Source: Cytophagales bacterium
GTDB lineage: Bacteria > Bacteroidota > Bacteroidia > Cytophagales > Cyclobacteriaceae
Reading direction: 5' to 3'
NCBI GenBank assembly: GCA_033344775.1
Contig: JAWPMT010000001.1
Span: 930,001 to 994,000, forward strand
DNA length: 64,000 bases
Shown: positions 46,447 through 55,897 of the stretch, one piece after another
Position numbering within the stretch: position 1 is the stretch's first letter
Layout of the letters: every line of letters starts with the position of its first letter
The notes under the pieces: generated by a model
What the model was told of the DNA's origin: nothing
Database searches by the model: none
Seen by the model: the letters and a program-made list of their open reading frames with translations, nothing else
Position numbers and translations under genes: made by a program

Positions 46447-49400
46447 TTGTATTTCAACTGCCACACCCACTATTCCTTCCAATACGGCACTTTGTCGATC
46501 AAAGACCTGTTCGAAGAAGCGCGTGCCAACAGGGTGAACAAGTTGATCCTGACAGACATCAATAATACCTCCGGGTACATTGACCTTATAAGAACCTGCA
46601 ATGAGAACCGAAACGAATGGGATCTGGAGGTCGCTTTGGGTATCGAATTTCGTGCGGGTAATGAGTTGCTGTACATTGGTCTGGCACAAGATGAAGAGGG
46701 TTTCCGCGAACTCAACGCTTTTCTGGCTTATCGGAACATCAATAAGCAGTCCCTCCCCCGGCGAGCCCCCCATTTCAAACGTGCCTATTTCGTTTATCCG
46801 GTTAGCAATGTCCCTGACTACCTGGAATCTTACGAATTTGTAGGGATCCGCCACAAAGAACTGAGCAAGATCTTTCGTAAAAAGCTAGTCACCTCTAATG
46901 GAGAAATACCGCTTGAAAAAATGGTGGCATGGCATCCTGTCACTTTTCCCTGTACTCCCAAATACAATAAGCAAGCACACAACATCCATCGATTATTACG
47001 TGCCATCGATCAAAACACGTTGCTCAGCAAACTCGCCACCGGGTTAGTCGCTGATCCTACAGAAGCCATGTGTCCTAATGACCAACTGGAGGCATCATTC
47101 CGCGAATTCCCTGAATTGATCAAAAATGCGCGTATGATCACCGATCAATGTCAAATTGCCTTTGAATTAGGATCAGACAAAAACAAACAGTTCTTTCTTT
47201 CCTCCAAAGCAGAAGACCGGGCATACTTACTGGCAGAGGCCAAACGCGGTTACGAAAGACGATACGCCGGAATCAGGGATACGAAGGTTAGTCAGGAACG
47301 CTTCGAGCGCGAACTCAACATCATTGCACAAAAAAACTTCGAAGCTTACTACCTGATCAGCTACGATATCGTTCGCCATGCACGCCAGCAACGCTATGAA
47401 TATGTGGGTCGCGGTAGTGGGGCCAATAGCCTGATCGCCTACTGTTTGGGCATTACCAATACCGATCCCATTGAGTTGGACCTGTATTTTGAACGCTTTC
47501 TCAATCCGGAACGAACCTCTCCTCCCGATTTTGACATGGATTTTTCCTGGCGGGATCGGGACCATATCTATAATTACATCTTTGGGAAATATGATCCCAA
47601 TCACGTTTGCCTGCTTGGCACGCATACCACCTACCAGGGTCGCTCTAACCTAAGAGAGCTGGCCAAAGTATTCGGTCTGCCCAAAGAAGAAATCGACAAG
47701 ATCATTCGACATCCCCAGCATCAGACCCCAGATGACGTTTCCCGATTGATCTTCAAGTACGCAGACCTGATGCAAGGCATGCCAGCTCATATTTCCATCC
47801 ATGCCGGCGGGGTGCTTATCACAGAAAAGCCCATTTATCAGTATACGACAGTTGACATGCCTCCGAAAGGATATCCGGTCGCACACTTAGAAATGCATGC
47901 CTCTGAAGACATGGGCATCTTCAAATTCGACATCCTGAGCCAACGAGGATTGGGACACATCAAAGACACCCTGACCATTGTCGAGAAAAATCAGGGCATC
48001 AAAGAAGACATTGATCGGTTCCATGATTTTAAGGAAGATCCAAAAATCCGATCCTTACTGGAAAAGGGAAATACCATGGGCTGCTTCTATGTGGAATCCC
48101 CCGCCATGCGGATGCTACTTGGCAAACTGGAATGTCAGGACTACATCACCCTGGTCGCAGCGAGCTCTATCATCAGACCCGGCGTAGCGCGTTCAGGCAT
48201 GATGCGCGCCTACATCGAGCGACATCACCTGGTAAAGCAAGGTAAAACGTACGAAACTATCCACATGAAGATGTTTGAGCTCATGGAAGACACGTACGGA
48301 GTAATGGTCTATCAGGAAGACGTGATCAAGGTCGCTCACCATTTTGCCGGGCTTACGCTGACCGAAGCAGATGTATTACGGCGTGGTATGTCGGGAAAAT
48401 ACCGATCCAGAAAAGAGTTTCAACGTGTAAAAGACCAGTTTTTTGCCAACTGCAAATCCTATGGTTATGAAGATCATGTAACTCAGCGTGTTTGGTTTGA
48501 GATCGAGAGTTTTTCCGGTTATTCCTTTTCCAAAGGGCATTCCGCAAGCTATGCGGTAGAAAGTTACCAAAGCCTCTATCTCAAGGCACATTACCCACTG
48601 GAATTCATGGTCGGCGTGATCAACAACTTTGGCGGATTCTATAAGTCCGAATTCTATTTCCATGAAGCACGCATGTGGGGCGCATCCATTCAGGCTCCCT
48701 GCATCAACAATAGCGAGTACTATACCAATATTCACGGGAAGTCGATTTACATAGGTTTCATTCACCTCAAAGACCTCCAGCAAAAAATCGGTGAGATCAT
48801 TGCGCATGAACGAGCACAATACGGTCCTTACAAAAATCTCGATCATTTCATCCGCAGAATCCCCATCGGGTTGGAACAGATCCGCATTTTGATCCGAATC
48901 GGAGCATTCCGGTTTACCGGGAAAAGCAAGAAAGAATTGCTGTGGCAGGCCCAGCTCTATTATGGCAAAAAGACCGCTAAAGACTACTTCCTGAGTTTAT
49001 TCGATGAAGAACCAGAGTCCTATGATCTGCCATTTCTGAAGCAACAACCACTGGAAGATGCCTTTGATGAAATGGAATTACTGGGCTTCCCCCTCTGTGA
49101 CCCCTTTCTCTTATTGGAAACGGAAAACCCCGGAAACACTTTTGCACAGGACTTGATGCAAAATCTTGGGCAAAAAGTAACATTGGTCGGCTATCTCGTC
49201 ACCACAAAAGATACCCGAACCAAAGACGGTAAACGCATGCACTTTGGCACATTTTATGACCAAAAAGGCAATGTCTACGATACCGTACACTTCCCCAACA
49301 TTGCCAGGGATCATCCCTTCAAAGGTCGGGGGTTTTACAGAACGGTGGGCAAAGTAGTCCAGGACTTTGGCTACCCCATGGTAGAAGTAACATGGATGGA

Positions 49401-49473
49401 AAAACTCGCTATGAAAAACAAGTTTGGAGACGTCCCTGTCATGCAGAACCCAAAAGTCATGACTCGCTGGTAA
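46447..49473 (+). CDS. dnaE: Second DnaE-type DNA polymerase III alpha subunit
   Basis: This protein has 1008 residues from a TTG start, shorter than replicative DnaE (about 1160). The PHP domain begins at once (YFNCHTHYSFQYGT). The polymerase motif PPDFDMDFSW near residue 358 supplies two catalytic Asp, and KFDIL near 495 the third. YVGRGSGANSLIAYCLGIT and the helix-hairpin-helix region follow, then a C-terminal OB-fold with VTLVGYLVTTKDTRT. Catalytic residues are intact, so activity is expected. Such second alpha subunits serve DNA repair or lesion bypass in many bacteria; ImuA/ImuB are not adjacent here. A DUF763 gene follows at 15 bp. Confidence 0.9.
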   Translation: MYFNCHTHYSFQYGTLSIKDLFEEARANRVNKLILTDINNTSGYIDLIRTCNENRNEWDLEVALGIEFRAGNELLYIGLAQDEEGFRELNAFLAYRNINKQSLPRRAPHFKRAYFVYPVSNVPDYLESYEFVGIRHKELSKIFRKKLVTSNGEIPLEKMVAWHPVTFPCTPKYNKQAHNIHRLLRAIDQNTLLSKLATGLVADPTEAMCPNDQLEASFREFPELIKNARMITDQCQIAFELGSDKNKQFFLSSKAEDRAYLLAEAKRGYERRYAGIRDTKVSQERFERELNIIAQKNFEAYYLISYDIVRHARQQRYEYVGRGSGANSLIAYCLGITNTDPIELDLYFERFLNPERTSPPDFDMDFSWRDRDHIYNYIFGKYDPNHVCLLGTHTTYQGRSNLRELAKVFGLPKEEIDKIIRHPQHQTPDDVSRLIFKYADLMQGMPAHISIHAGGVLITEKPIYQYTTVDMPPKGYPVAHLEMHASEDMGIFKFDILSQRGLGHIKDTLTIVEKNQGIKEDIDRFHDFKEDPKIRSLLEKGNTMGCFYVESPAMRMLLGKLECQDYITLVAASSIIRPGVARSGMMRAYIERHHLVKQGKTYETIHMKMFELMEDTYGVMVYQEDVIKVAHHFAGLTLTEADVLRRGMSGKYRSRKEFQRVKDQFFANCKSYGYEDHVTQRVWFEIESFSGYSFSKGHSASYAVESYQSLYLKAHYPLEFMVGVINNFGGFYKSEFYFHEARMWGASIQAPCINNSEYYTNIHGKSIYIGFIHLKDLQQKIGEIIAHERAQYGPYKNLDHFIRRIPIGLEQIRILIRIGAFRFTGKSKKELLWQAQLYYGKKTAKDYFLSLFDEEPESYDLPFLKQQPLEDAFDEMELLGFPLCDPFLLLETENPGNTFAQDLMQNLGQKVTLVGYLVTTKDTRTKDGKRMHFGTFYDQKGNVYDTVHFPNIARDHPFKGRGFYRTVGKVVQDFGYPMVEVTWMEKLAMKNKFGDVPVMQNPKVMTRW

Positions 49474-49488
49474 CTTAACAGAAGACCT

Positions 49489-50694
49489 ATGAAAAAATCA
49501 GGATATGCCGATCTTCCACTTCATAATGGCCGCGTTCCCCGTTGGCTAGCTGAACGTATGTCCGCATTAGGTGGAGCAATAGTTGAAGCGATTGTGCTTG
49601 AATATGGAAAAGCAGAAGTCATCAAGCGACTCAGCGATCCAGCCTGGTTCCAGTCGCTAGGATGCGTATTGGGTATGGATTGGCATTCTTCAGGGATTAC
49701 GACTTCTGTCATGGGTGCCTTGAAAAGCTCCGTCAATGCTAAATCACGAGAACTGGGCATCTATATCTGCGGCGGGCGCGGCAAGCATTCCCGTAAAACA
49801 CCAGAGGAATTGATCGCGATCGCAAATCAGACCGGATTGAATGGCGACGAATTGGTAAAAAACAGCCGACTTTCCGCCAAAGTGGATAACACCGCCGTTC
49901 AAGATGGGTTTCAAATCTATCTGCATTCCTTTATCGTCAGTGATGAAGGCGATTGGGCCGTAGTACAACAAGGCATGAATGCAGGAACAGGCTATGCGCG
50001 CCGGTACCATTGGCACTCCCACGAACTGAAGAGTTTCATCAATGAGCCACACACTTTCGTCTATGGCGTAGAACAAGGCCCTATTCTTAACCTGACGGAT
50101 AGCCACGCACAGGATACTCGGAATGGCATTCTTCAAGTCGCTTTGGAAGACCCAAACAAAATGCTGGCGGAGATCCGTAAGATCCGACTGCCCGCACATC
50201 ACGACGTACAAACCAAAGATGTTGATCTCAAACGATTGGGAGCCATTTTGGCTTTGGCTCAGGAGTTGCCAGACAGCAATTTCGAATCACTCTTGCTGCT
50301 TCAGGGACTAGGACCAAGAACACTACAAAGCCTGACCCTGGTCAGTGAGATCATTTATGGTACTCCTAGCAGATTTCGTGACCCGGCAAGGTTTTCATTC
50401 GCACATGGAGGAAAAGACGGTCACCCCTTCCCTGTTCCTACGAAAGTCTATGACGAAAGCATCCAGGTGTTGAAAATTTCAGTTGAAAAGGCCAAAATTG
50501 GGCATACGGATAAAATAAAAGCCATCAGTGCTTTGACCAAAGCTGCACAACGAATGGAATCATCTTTTGAGCCTGAGGATAATCTCGACCAGTACATTGA
50601 ACAAGAACGCCGAGATTCATGGAAGTACGGCGGTAAAACAGTGATGGGAGATGCGAAGCCACCGGAACCTGCGCAACTACAGTTGTTCAGCTAA
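49489..50694 (+). CDS. DUF763 family protein
   Basis: This protein has 401 residues and no signal peptide. It matches the DUF763 pattern as I remember it: LHNGRVPRWLAERMSALGGAIVE, then WFQSLGCVLGMDWHSSGITTSVMGALK, GGRGKHSRKTPEEL, VQDGFQIYLHSF and the central HRY-like GYARRYHWHS. Around residue 260 LLLLQGLGPRTLQSLTLVSEII resembles a helix-hairpin-helix, suggesting DNA binding. The family is uncharacterised; conserved His and Asp residues make a nuclease role thinkable but unproven. It is 15 bp downstream of the DnaE-type gene and probably co-transcribed. Its 3' end overlaps the convergent MFS gene by 18 bp. Confidence 0.85.
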   Translation: MKKSGYADLPLHNGRVPRWLAERMSALGGAIVEAIVLEYGKAEVIKRLSDPAWFQSLGCVLGMDWHSSGITTSVMGALKSSVNAKSRELGIYICGGRGKHSRKTPEELIAIANQTGLNGDELVKNSRLSAKVDNTAVQDGFQIYLHSFIVSDEGDWAVVQQGMNAGTGYARRYHWHSHELKSFINEPHTFVYGVEQGPILNLTDSHAQDTRNGILQVALEDPNKMLAEIRKIRLPAHHDVQTKDVDLKRLGAILALAQELPDSNFESLLLLQGLGPRTLQSLTLVSEIIYGTPSRFRDPARFSFAHGGKDGHPFPVPTKVYDESIQVLKISVEKAKIGHTDKIKAISALTKAAQRMESSFEPEDNLDQYIEQERRDSWKYGGKTVMGDAKPPEPAQLQLFS

Positions 50695-51936
50695 GCTTGG
50701 TGCTGGAACAAAAGGATCTTCTGCGGTCTCAGATTCAGCAGCCACCATTTCATAATGTCGCACTTTCATCCATTTGCCCGCCACCAGCAGGGCCATGGCT
50801 GTGCAAGAAATAATTGCCAGAATGGTATTTACAGTAAAGCCCAGATCGCTGTAGATCAGTCCTGCTAAGGCGGAACCTCCAGCCATCCCAATCTGTCCGA
50901 GAGAGATCATCAAATTCATGGCCTTTCCACGGTCGGCGACACTGGTCATATCCGAAACGCCGGATTGAAAAGCGATGGACCTACCAGACAAACAGAGCAT
51001 GACCACAAAAAAGGTGGCAGAGATAATCATGGCATCTAATAGAAAAAAGAGACTAGCACCCATTGCTCCCGCCATGACCATTGATGCTGTGATTGTTACG
51101 GAAGTTCGCCCAACTCGATCAGACAACCAGCCCGCGACTGGTCCTCCTAAAAGTGAAGCAATACCACCAATAAGAAATACAAAAGCCAATTCAGCACTGG
51201 TTGCTGCTTTGGTTTCTGTGAGCCATTTAGGGAAATAGATCAAATAGATCGTAATACTGAAGAACATAAGGATGTACCCCATAGCTGCTCTTTGATAGAC
51301 CGGCTGCCTGAGAATGGTCCAATATTGTCGGGTAGCCTCTCGAGCTTCCACCCTTTTATGTCCAGGCACAGAGATTGGTTGGGGCACACAGAAATGAATT
51401 AAAACAAATGCCATAAGCATAAATACCCCCAATACTAAAAACGGACTACTAAATCCCAGCTCCTCAGCTAACAGAATTCCCAATGGTATTCCTGCAATCT
51501 GTCCGAGAGCTGATCCGGTGATGATGATCCCATTGGCTTTCCCTCTTTTTTCATATGGAAAATAATCTCGCACATAAGAGACACAAGTCCCGGTAAGTAA
51601 CCCACCACTAATCCCCGCTAATAAGCGGAATAACATCAATAGATGAAAATTTATCGCAAAAACATGGAGCATTAGGCTAATTCCCATCAATAAGCTCCCG
51701 ATCTTCAGCATGTGCCTACGACCTACTCGATCAGAGAGAATCCCTGCGAAAAGTGCGGTAATACCCAGCGATACAGAATAAACTCCTACGATAAAACCAA
51801 GATATGCTTCAGAAATACATAACTCCCGCTCCATTTGCGGAAGCAATGGGCTCATGATAAAAAATTGACTGCTCGCAACGAACATCAATGCCCACAGAGA
51901 AATGAGGATCAGAATGGGGTTGTTTGTCCTTGACAA
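50677..51936 (-). CDS. MFS transporter
   Basis: This protein has 419 residues and about 12 transmembrane helices. The MFS signature GILSDRVGRRHMLKIGSLLMG lies after the second helix, and GWLSDRVGRTSVTITASMV at the corresponding place in the second half. The start is a TTG at 51936; the frame has no nearby ATG. The protein is in the drug/metabolite:H+ antiporter group by general pattern, but the substrate is unknown. It converges with the DUF763 gene with an 18-bp overlap. The 851-bp gap upstream holds an orphan terminator. Confidence 0.88.
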   Translation of the reverse strand: MSRTNNPILILISLWALMFVASSQFFIMSPLLPQMERELCISEAYLGFIVGVYSVSLGITALFAGILSDRVGRRHMLKIGSLLMGISLMLHVFAINFHLLMLFRLLAGISGGLLTGTCVSYVRDYFPYEKRGKANGIIITGSALGQIAGIPLGILLAEELGFSSPFLVLGVFMLMAFVLIHFCVPQPISVPGHKRVEAREATRQYWTILRQPVYQRAAMGYILMFFSITIYLIYFPKWLTETKAATSAELAFVFLIGGIASLLGGPVAGWLSDRVGRTSVTITASMVMAGAMGASLFFLLDAMIISATFFVVMLCLSGRSIAFQSGVSDMTSVADRGKAMNLMISLGQIGMAGGSALAGLIYSDLGFTVNTILAIISCTAMALLVAGKWMKVRHYEMVAAESETAEDPFVPAPSLAEQL

Positions 51937-52305
51937 AATGAGTTTTTGATTTACCCCTTGTACGAGCTCCTGGTAAGAAAGATATGATTCTGAGACATTG
52001 TGCCTCTTTCATTTGACCAATGGTTGATTGAGGCATACGAACAGCACCTCTGCCAGCGTACCGTAGCTCTTTGTTCTTGAGTTTTAAGTTGAGATCTGCT
52101 AGTGATAAAACATGAGCAATTGATCTGATAAGCAAACCAAAATTTTGAGGATATTAACTGATTTGAATCCTGATGAAAAAGTAGTCTGAAATTAACGTTC
52201 GCTCTTGAAAAAATTGACAACAAAATGCGGAAAATAGCAACCATCAACTGATATCGTTAACTATAATCTGATAAAACCAATGTGAGGAAAGATCTGGGGA
52301 AAGGG

Positions 52306-52344
52306 CAAAAATAAAGGGCCCCTCTAAAGAACCGAGAGAGACCC
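52306..52344 (-). terminator. Orphan intrinsic terminator on the minus strand
   Basis: On the minus strand GGGTCTCTC (52344-52336) pairs with GAGGGGCCC (52324-52316), using two G-T wobbles, with an 11-nt loop and a following TTTATTTTT. No gene ends upstream of it on this strand, so it may end a small RNA or a leader of the MFS gene. Confidence 0.55.
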
Positions 52345-52683
52345 TAACACCGCCAAGACTCAAATATTGTTATTTTTCTATATGAAAGAAAAGGTTTTCG
52401 TGTTTTTTTTTCAATAACATCATTTACACGACCTTTTGTTCAAGAAATCCTTCCAATTATTCATTTTTTCGACTTGATTTTGGTGAAAACCACTCGTTTT
52501 CACACAAGCTTCTCGACTTAAAGCCACACCCACAAAAGCTGCATGAAAAGGAAGAATTTTCGATGAACTACCCATTTTGGTGGTTAAACAGGAAAAAAAT
52601 TACCATAATGTGGGTATTTCAGGATTGCCGATCCATGCCCAACTTGCAACCGGTTAGAATATTAATTCTAGTCAGGGATTTCA

Positions 52684-52740
52684 GAGAATCAATCGACGGG
52701 TTTTTCGGTTGTTAATCACTTTACTTGTTGATTGATTCTC
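52684..52740. repeat. 11-bp inverted repeat upstream of the 67-residue gene
   Basis: GAGAATCAATC at 52684-52694 and GATTGATTCTC at 52730-52740 are perfect inverted arms separated by 35 bases. The feature ends 47 bases before the ATG at 52788. It could be an operator or an mRNA leader hairpin. Confidence 0.5.
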
Positions 52741-52787
52741 ATTTTATACGCGAATTAATAAACACTCAATAGCCCGCAAACGCTGCC

Positions 52788-52991
52788 ATGGAAATGATTT
52801 GGTATAATCCGGACCTTGACCTTTATCAAAAAGGAACCCGCACCGAATTCAATGCGATTGTGGAGGGTAGTGATCACGCCAATCGCTTTTCGATTCTATA
52901 TCAATTCAATCATAGCTCAGTAAAATTGGCTGACAAAATCCTGAACTCCCTCAACCTCGTTCGGCAATCACGGCTTGCCTCCGGGTACTGA
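52788..52991 (+). CDS. Small cytoplasmic protein, function unknown
   Basis: This protein has 67 residues with no signal or membrane segment. The sequence WYNPDLDLYQKGTRTEFNAI, then NRFSILYQFN and VKLADKILNSLNLVRQ looks like a compact alpha/beta protein of a kind I have seen repeatedly in Cytophagales genomes, though without a named function. It is followed by a DUF4136 gene at 31 bp, so the two could be co-transcribed. An inverted repeat lies upstream. Confidence 0.5.
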   Translation: MEMIWYNPDLDLYQKGTRTEFNAIVEGSDHANRFSILYQFNHSSVKLADKILNSLNLVRQSRLASGY

Positions 52992-53022
52992 CATGTGAAG
53001 TACTTCTGCTATTTTAGCCTTC

Positions 53023-53553
53023 ATGAGGCTTTACTTACTCATTTTTATATTATTCATCATTGGATGTTCACCCAAAGTGGTGCGTTTTGTCAATGATGAC
53101 TCCAGTTTCGCTCAGTACGGCACCTATTTGGTTGTCAATTTCAGAACCAACCACGCCGAACTGTCTAAAGATGGTTTGGAGTTAATGAATAACATTGAGA
53201 TGCAACTTCATGAACAACTCAACCGACGAGGTTATCAGGCAGTGTCTACCAAGCCCGACATCCTACTGAGATATGAATTCGTCTCCAATAACAACAGCCG
53301 GTCCAACATTAACAATAATCCTTACGATCCTTTCATCACCGTAAACACAACTACTTTCAGAGAATCCATTTTGCTATTTGAGTTGACGGATCGTAAAACC
53401 AAGAAGTTGATATGGCAAGCCAGCATTGATTTGAAACAGCAACATAAGCCCAAGAAAAAACAGGAAGAACTCAACAAAGCCATTGTTGCTTTATTCAACA
53501 CTTATCCCTACCGCGCATTAAACGCCAACCCTGACCTATCAATCATCGAATAA
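53023..53553 (+). CDS. DUF4136 lipoprotein
   Basis: This protein has 176 residues. The lipoprotein signal is LLIFILFIIGC, so Cys15 would be acylated. The mature part follows the DUF4136 pattern: FAQYGTYLVVNF, then ELMNNIEMQLHEQLNRRGYQAVSTKPDILLRYEF, and later ESILLFELTDRKTKKLIWQASI. The family is of unknown function, probably a periplasmic envelope protein. The NhaC antiporter gene begins one base after its stop, indicating a joint transcript. Confidence 0.85.
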   Translation: MRLYLLIFILFIIGCSPKVVRFVNDDSSFAQYGTYLVVNFRTNHAELSKDGLELMNNIEMQLHEQLNRRGYQAVSTKPDILLRYEFVSNNNSRSNINNNPYDPFITVNTTTFRESILLFELTDRKTKKLIWQASIDLKQQHKPKKKQEELNKAIVALFNTYPYRALNANPDLSIIE

Positions 53554-53554
53554 C

Positions 53555-54976
53555 ATGACAGAATATGGATTCCTTTCACTAATACCACCAGTATTGGCCA
53601 TCGCATTGGCCATCAAAACCAGACAAGTAATCTTCTCCTTGATATTAGGAATATTCGTGGGCTGGCTCATTATGGGAAACGGCAATTTGATCACTGCATT
53701 TTTGTCTACCATAGATGCGATGGTCAATGTGATGCAAAGTGAAGGCAATACCCGAACGGTCATATTCACTTTATTAATCGGTGCACTCATCCAACTCATC
53801 AGGAAATCAGGAGGAATGAATGGCTTTATTGGGCTGATCCAAAAAAGGCTAGCAAAATCCAAGTCCCCAAATTCCACACTACAGGTTGCTGCGGGATTAA
53901 CCGGATTTCTGATCTTCATTGAATCCAACATTTCCATTCTTACAGTAGGTACTGCCTTCCAATCCTTGTTCGATAAATACAAGATCGCCCGGGAAAAACT
54001 AGCCTACCTCGCCGATTCAAGTTCTGCTCCTTCCTGCATTCTTTTTCCGATCAATGCGTGGGGAGCCTACGTTATGGGATTACTGGCTGCTTACGACCAC
54101 CTGGACCCCTTTCAAGCGCTGCTTTTTTCAATCCCCTTCAATTTCTATCCAATCCTTACACTGATCCTTGTATTCTATCTGGCAGCATCCGGTAAATCTT
54201 ACGGTCCCATGAAAGCGGCCGAAGCGAGCACCGTAGAAAGCGCACCTACTGAGGCAGTCGAAGAAACAATTGCAGAAGGGAAAGCTTCCAACATGATTAT
54301 TCCCCTACTGATCATGATCCTGACCATGCCAATCTATTTGGTTTATACTGGCTGGGACAGTTCTGTCAGTGAAGGATTTGGCCAACAACTATGGAGCAGC
54401 ATCGGAAATGGATCCGGGTCCAGCGCGGTGATGTATGCGGTGGTCACAGCACTGCTTTTTGCAGGCATCTCTTTTGGTATTCAAAAAATCATCAGCTTCA
54501 AGGAATTCTTTGAAGAATCTTTGAAAGGCATGAATGAAATGTTACTCATGGCCTTATTGATGGTCCTGGCCTTTGCCATCGGAAACCTATGTAATGAAAT
54601 GCAAACAGGCATTTACGTAGCGGAAGTAACCAAATCATGGCTAAGTCCGCAACTTGCACCGGCCCTGGTATTTTTGATCAGCTGTTTCGTTGCATTTGCC
54701 ACTGGCACCTCATGGGGCACATTCGCCATCATGATGTCGATAAGCATACCGTTGGCACAGGCCGTAGGACTGAATCCATATCTGGCAATTGCTGCAGTTT
54801 TGGGAGGGGGTGTTTTTGGTGACCATTGCTCTCCTATCTCGGATACGACCCTGATCAGTTCCATGGCATCAGGTACAGAACACATCGAACATGTGCGCAC
54901 GCAACTTCCCTATGCCCTATTCACTGGCTCTCTGGCCACCTTATTATATTTGGTCGCTGGATTCCTGATGGTTTAA
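53555..54976 (+). CDS. Na+/H+ antiporter NhaC family protein
   Basis: This protein has 473 residues with about 11-12 transmembrane helices. It shows the NhaC-type pattern: KTRQVIFSLILGIFVGWLI near the N-terminus and the diagnostic FATGTSWGTFAIMMSISIP, followed near residue 420 by GGVFGDHCSPISDTTLISSMASG. A polar loop of about 40 residues (KAAEASTVESAPTEAVEETI) is cytoplasmic-like. The family exchanges sodium for protons and supports pH and sodium homeostasis; a few members exchange other solutes. The gene abuts the DUF4136 gene. Confidence 0.9.
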   Translation: MTEYGFLSLIPPVLAIALAIKTRQVIFSLILGIFVGWLIMGNGNLITAFLSTIDAMVNVMQSEGNTRTVIFTLLIGALIQLIRKSGGMNGFIGLIQKRLAKSKSPNSTLQVAAGLTGFLIFIESNISILTVGTAFQSLFDKYKIAREKLAYLADSSSAPSCILFPINAWGAYVMGLLAAYDHLDPFQALLFSIPFNFYPILTLILVFYLAASGKSYGPMKAAEASTVESAPTEAVEETIAEGKASNMIIPLLIMILTMPIYLVYTGWDSSVSEGFGQQLWSSIGNGSGSSAVMYAVVTALLFAGISFGIQKIISFKEFFEESLKGMNEMLLMALLMVLAFAIGNLCNEMQTGIYVAEVTKSWLSPQLAPALVFLISCFVAFATGTSWGTFAIMMSISIPLAQAVGLNPYLAIAAVLGGGVFGDHCSPISDTTLISSMASGTEHIEHVRTQLPYALFTGSLATLLYLVAGFLMV

Positions 54977-55079
54977 ATTATGTCCGCATTGCGACTATTA
55001 CCGAGCTATGAAGTTTTATTCGTAACAAATGAAGTTTCATATGGGTATAAAAGATTGTATCATGCTTAACACGAAAGAA

Positions 55080-55535
55080 ATGAAACGCATTTTAATTATA
55101 GTTACGTTGGCGGTATTCGCTCACTTAACACACGCACAGCATTCTGGCCACTACGCTGGATCAAATGAAGAAAAAGCTTTTGATGGAAATGATTTGGTAA
55201 GTTACTTCGAAAGCGAAGCTCCTGTAAAAGGATCTGAAGACTATAGCTATGATTATGACGGGATCCACTTGCTTTTCTCTTCTGAAGAAAACAGAACCAA
55301 GTTCCAAAATGATCCAGATAAATATATCCCCGCCTACAACGGATGGTGTGCCATCGCATTAACAGGCGGATCCTTTGTCCGACCTGATTTTAATGAATAC
55401 AAAATCCAGGATGGACAATTGCTCTTTTTTGAGGTCCGCGCCTTTTTCAATGGAAAAACCGCCTGGGAGCGAGATCCGGACATTCATAAGATTGTAGCAG
55501 ACAAAAAATACGTAGAACTGAATAACAAGGACTGA
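55080..55535 (+). CDS. Exported YHS-domain protein
   Basis: This protein has 151 residues from the ATG at 55080. The frame has upstream ATGs at 55029 and 55062, but the signal peptide ILIIVTLAVFAHLTHAQ fits the start at 55080. The mature part has the YHS-like features: AFDGNDLVSYFES, HLLFSSEENRTKFQNDPDKYIPAYNGWCAIAL. The domain may bind metal or act in copper handling, but the metal-ligand residues are not clear here, as only one Cys is present. A terminator hairpin follows. Confidence 0.8.
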   Translation: MKRILIIVTLAVFAHLTHAQHSGHYAGSNEEKAFDGNDLVSYFESEAPVKGSEDYSYDYDGIHLLFSSEENRTKFQNDPDKYIPAYNGWCAIALTGGSFVRPDFNEYKIQDGQLLFFEVRAFFNGKTAWERDPDIHKIVADKKYVELNNKD

Positions 55536-55575
55536 GCTGATCAGTAAAATTTCAGACCTCATAAGATTAAACAGA

Positions 55576-55602
55576 AAGCCGGTATTCACATTACCGGCTT
55601 TT
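55576..55602 (+). terminator. Bidirectional-type terminator after the YHS gene
   Basis: AAGCCGGTA at 55576-55584 and TACCGGCTT at 55592-55600 form a perfect 9-bp stem with a 7-nt loop, followed by further T. It lies 41 bp past the YHS stop. Confidence 0.7.
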
Positions 55603-55738
55603 CATATATATGCTCCGTTAGTTAACTCTTTCTTAAAGTTAATTTTGCATTCAACTTATTTTTTTTAGGGTTATTTCCATATTTATTTGCCTTGTAGGTA
55701 GTAATTGTTGATTATTGCAGTCCAAGGCAAACAATTTT

Positions 55739-55891
55739 ATGAAAAACACCGTCCGCAAATCCAAGATTAAAATGGTTATTTTGATGACCGTTTACATTTT
55801 CCTTATGACTTTTTTCATCATAGAGGATCAAAATCTATTTGAAACCATTCAAGAGAATATCTATTCCCTTAGTATCTACCGGCCTTTCTAG
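55739..55891 (+). CDS. 50-residue single-pass membrane peptide
   Basis: An ATG at 55739 opens a 50-codon frame ending with TAG at 55889-55891. It encodes a basic start (KNTVRKSKIKM), one membrane helix (VILMTVYIFLMTFFII) and a short C-terminal part ending SLSIYRPF, a typical small-protein layout. The frame begins 139 bp after the YHS terminator and ends 6 bp before the stop of the convergent DUF2141 gene, filling the gap precisely. No family is known. Coding is plausible but not proven. Confidence 0.5.
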   Translation: MKNTVRKSKIKMVILMTVYIFLMTFFIIEDQNLFETIQENIYSLSIYRPF

Positions 55892-55897
55892 GTCCGG

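Larger units (their letters stand above)
51937..52787. other. 851-bp gap with no convincing protein gene
   Basis: Three structures are visible in this gap: a terminator on the minus strand at 52306-52344, a 16-bp inverted repeat TAGAAT-ATTA-ATTCTA at 52655-52670, and an 11-bp inverted repeat with arms at 52684-52694 and 52730-52740. Longer frames are AT-rich noise. A 16-codon minus-strand frame begins at the ATG just upstream of the terminator (MLLKKKHENLFF) but is too short to support. The region could carry a small RNA. Confidence 0.5.
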
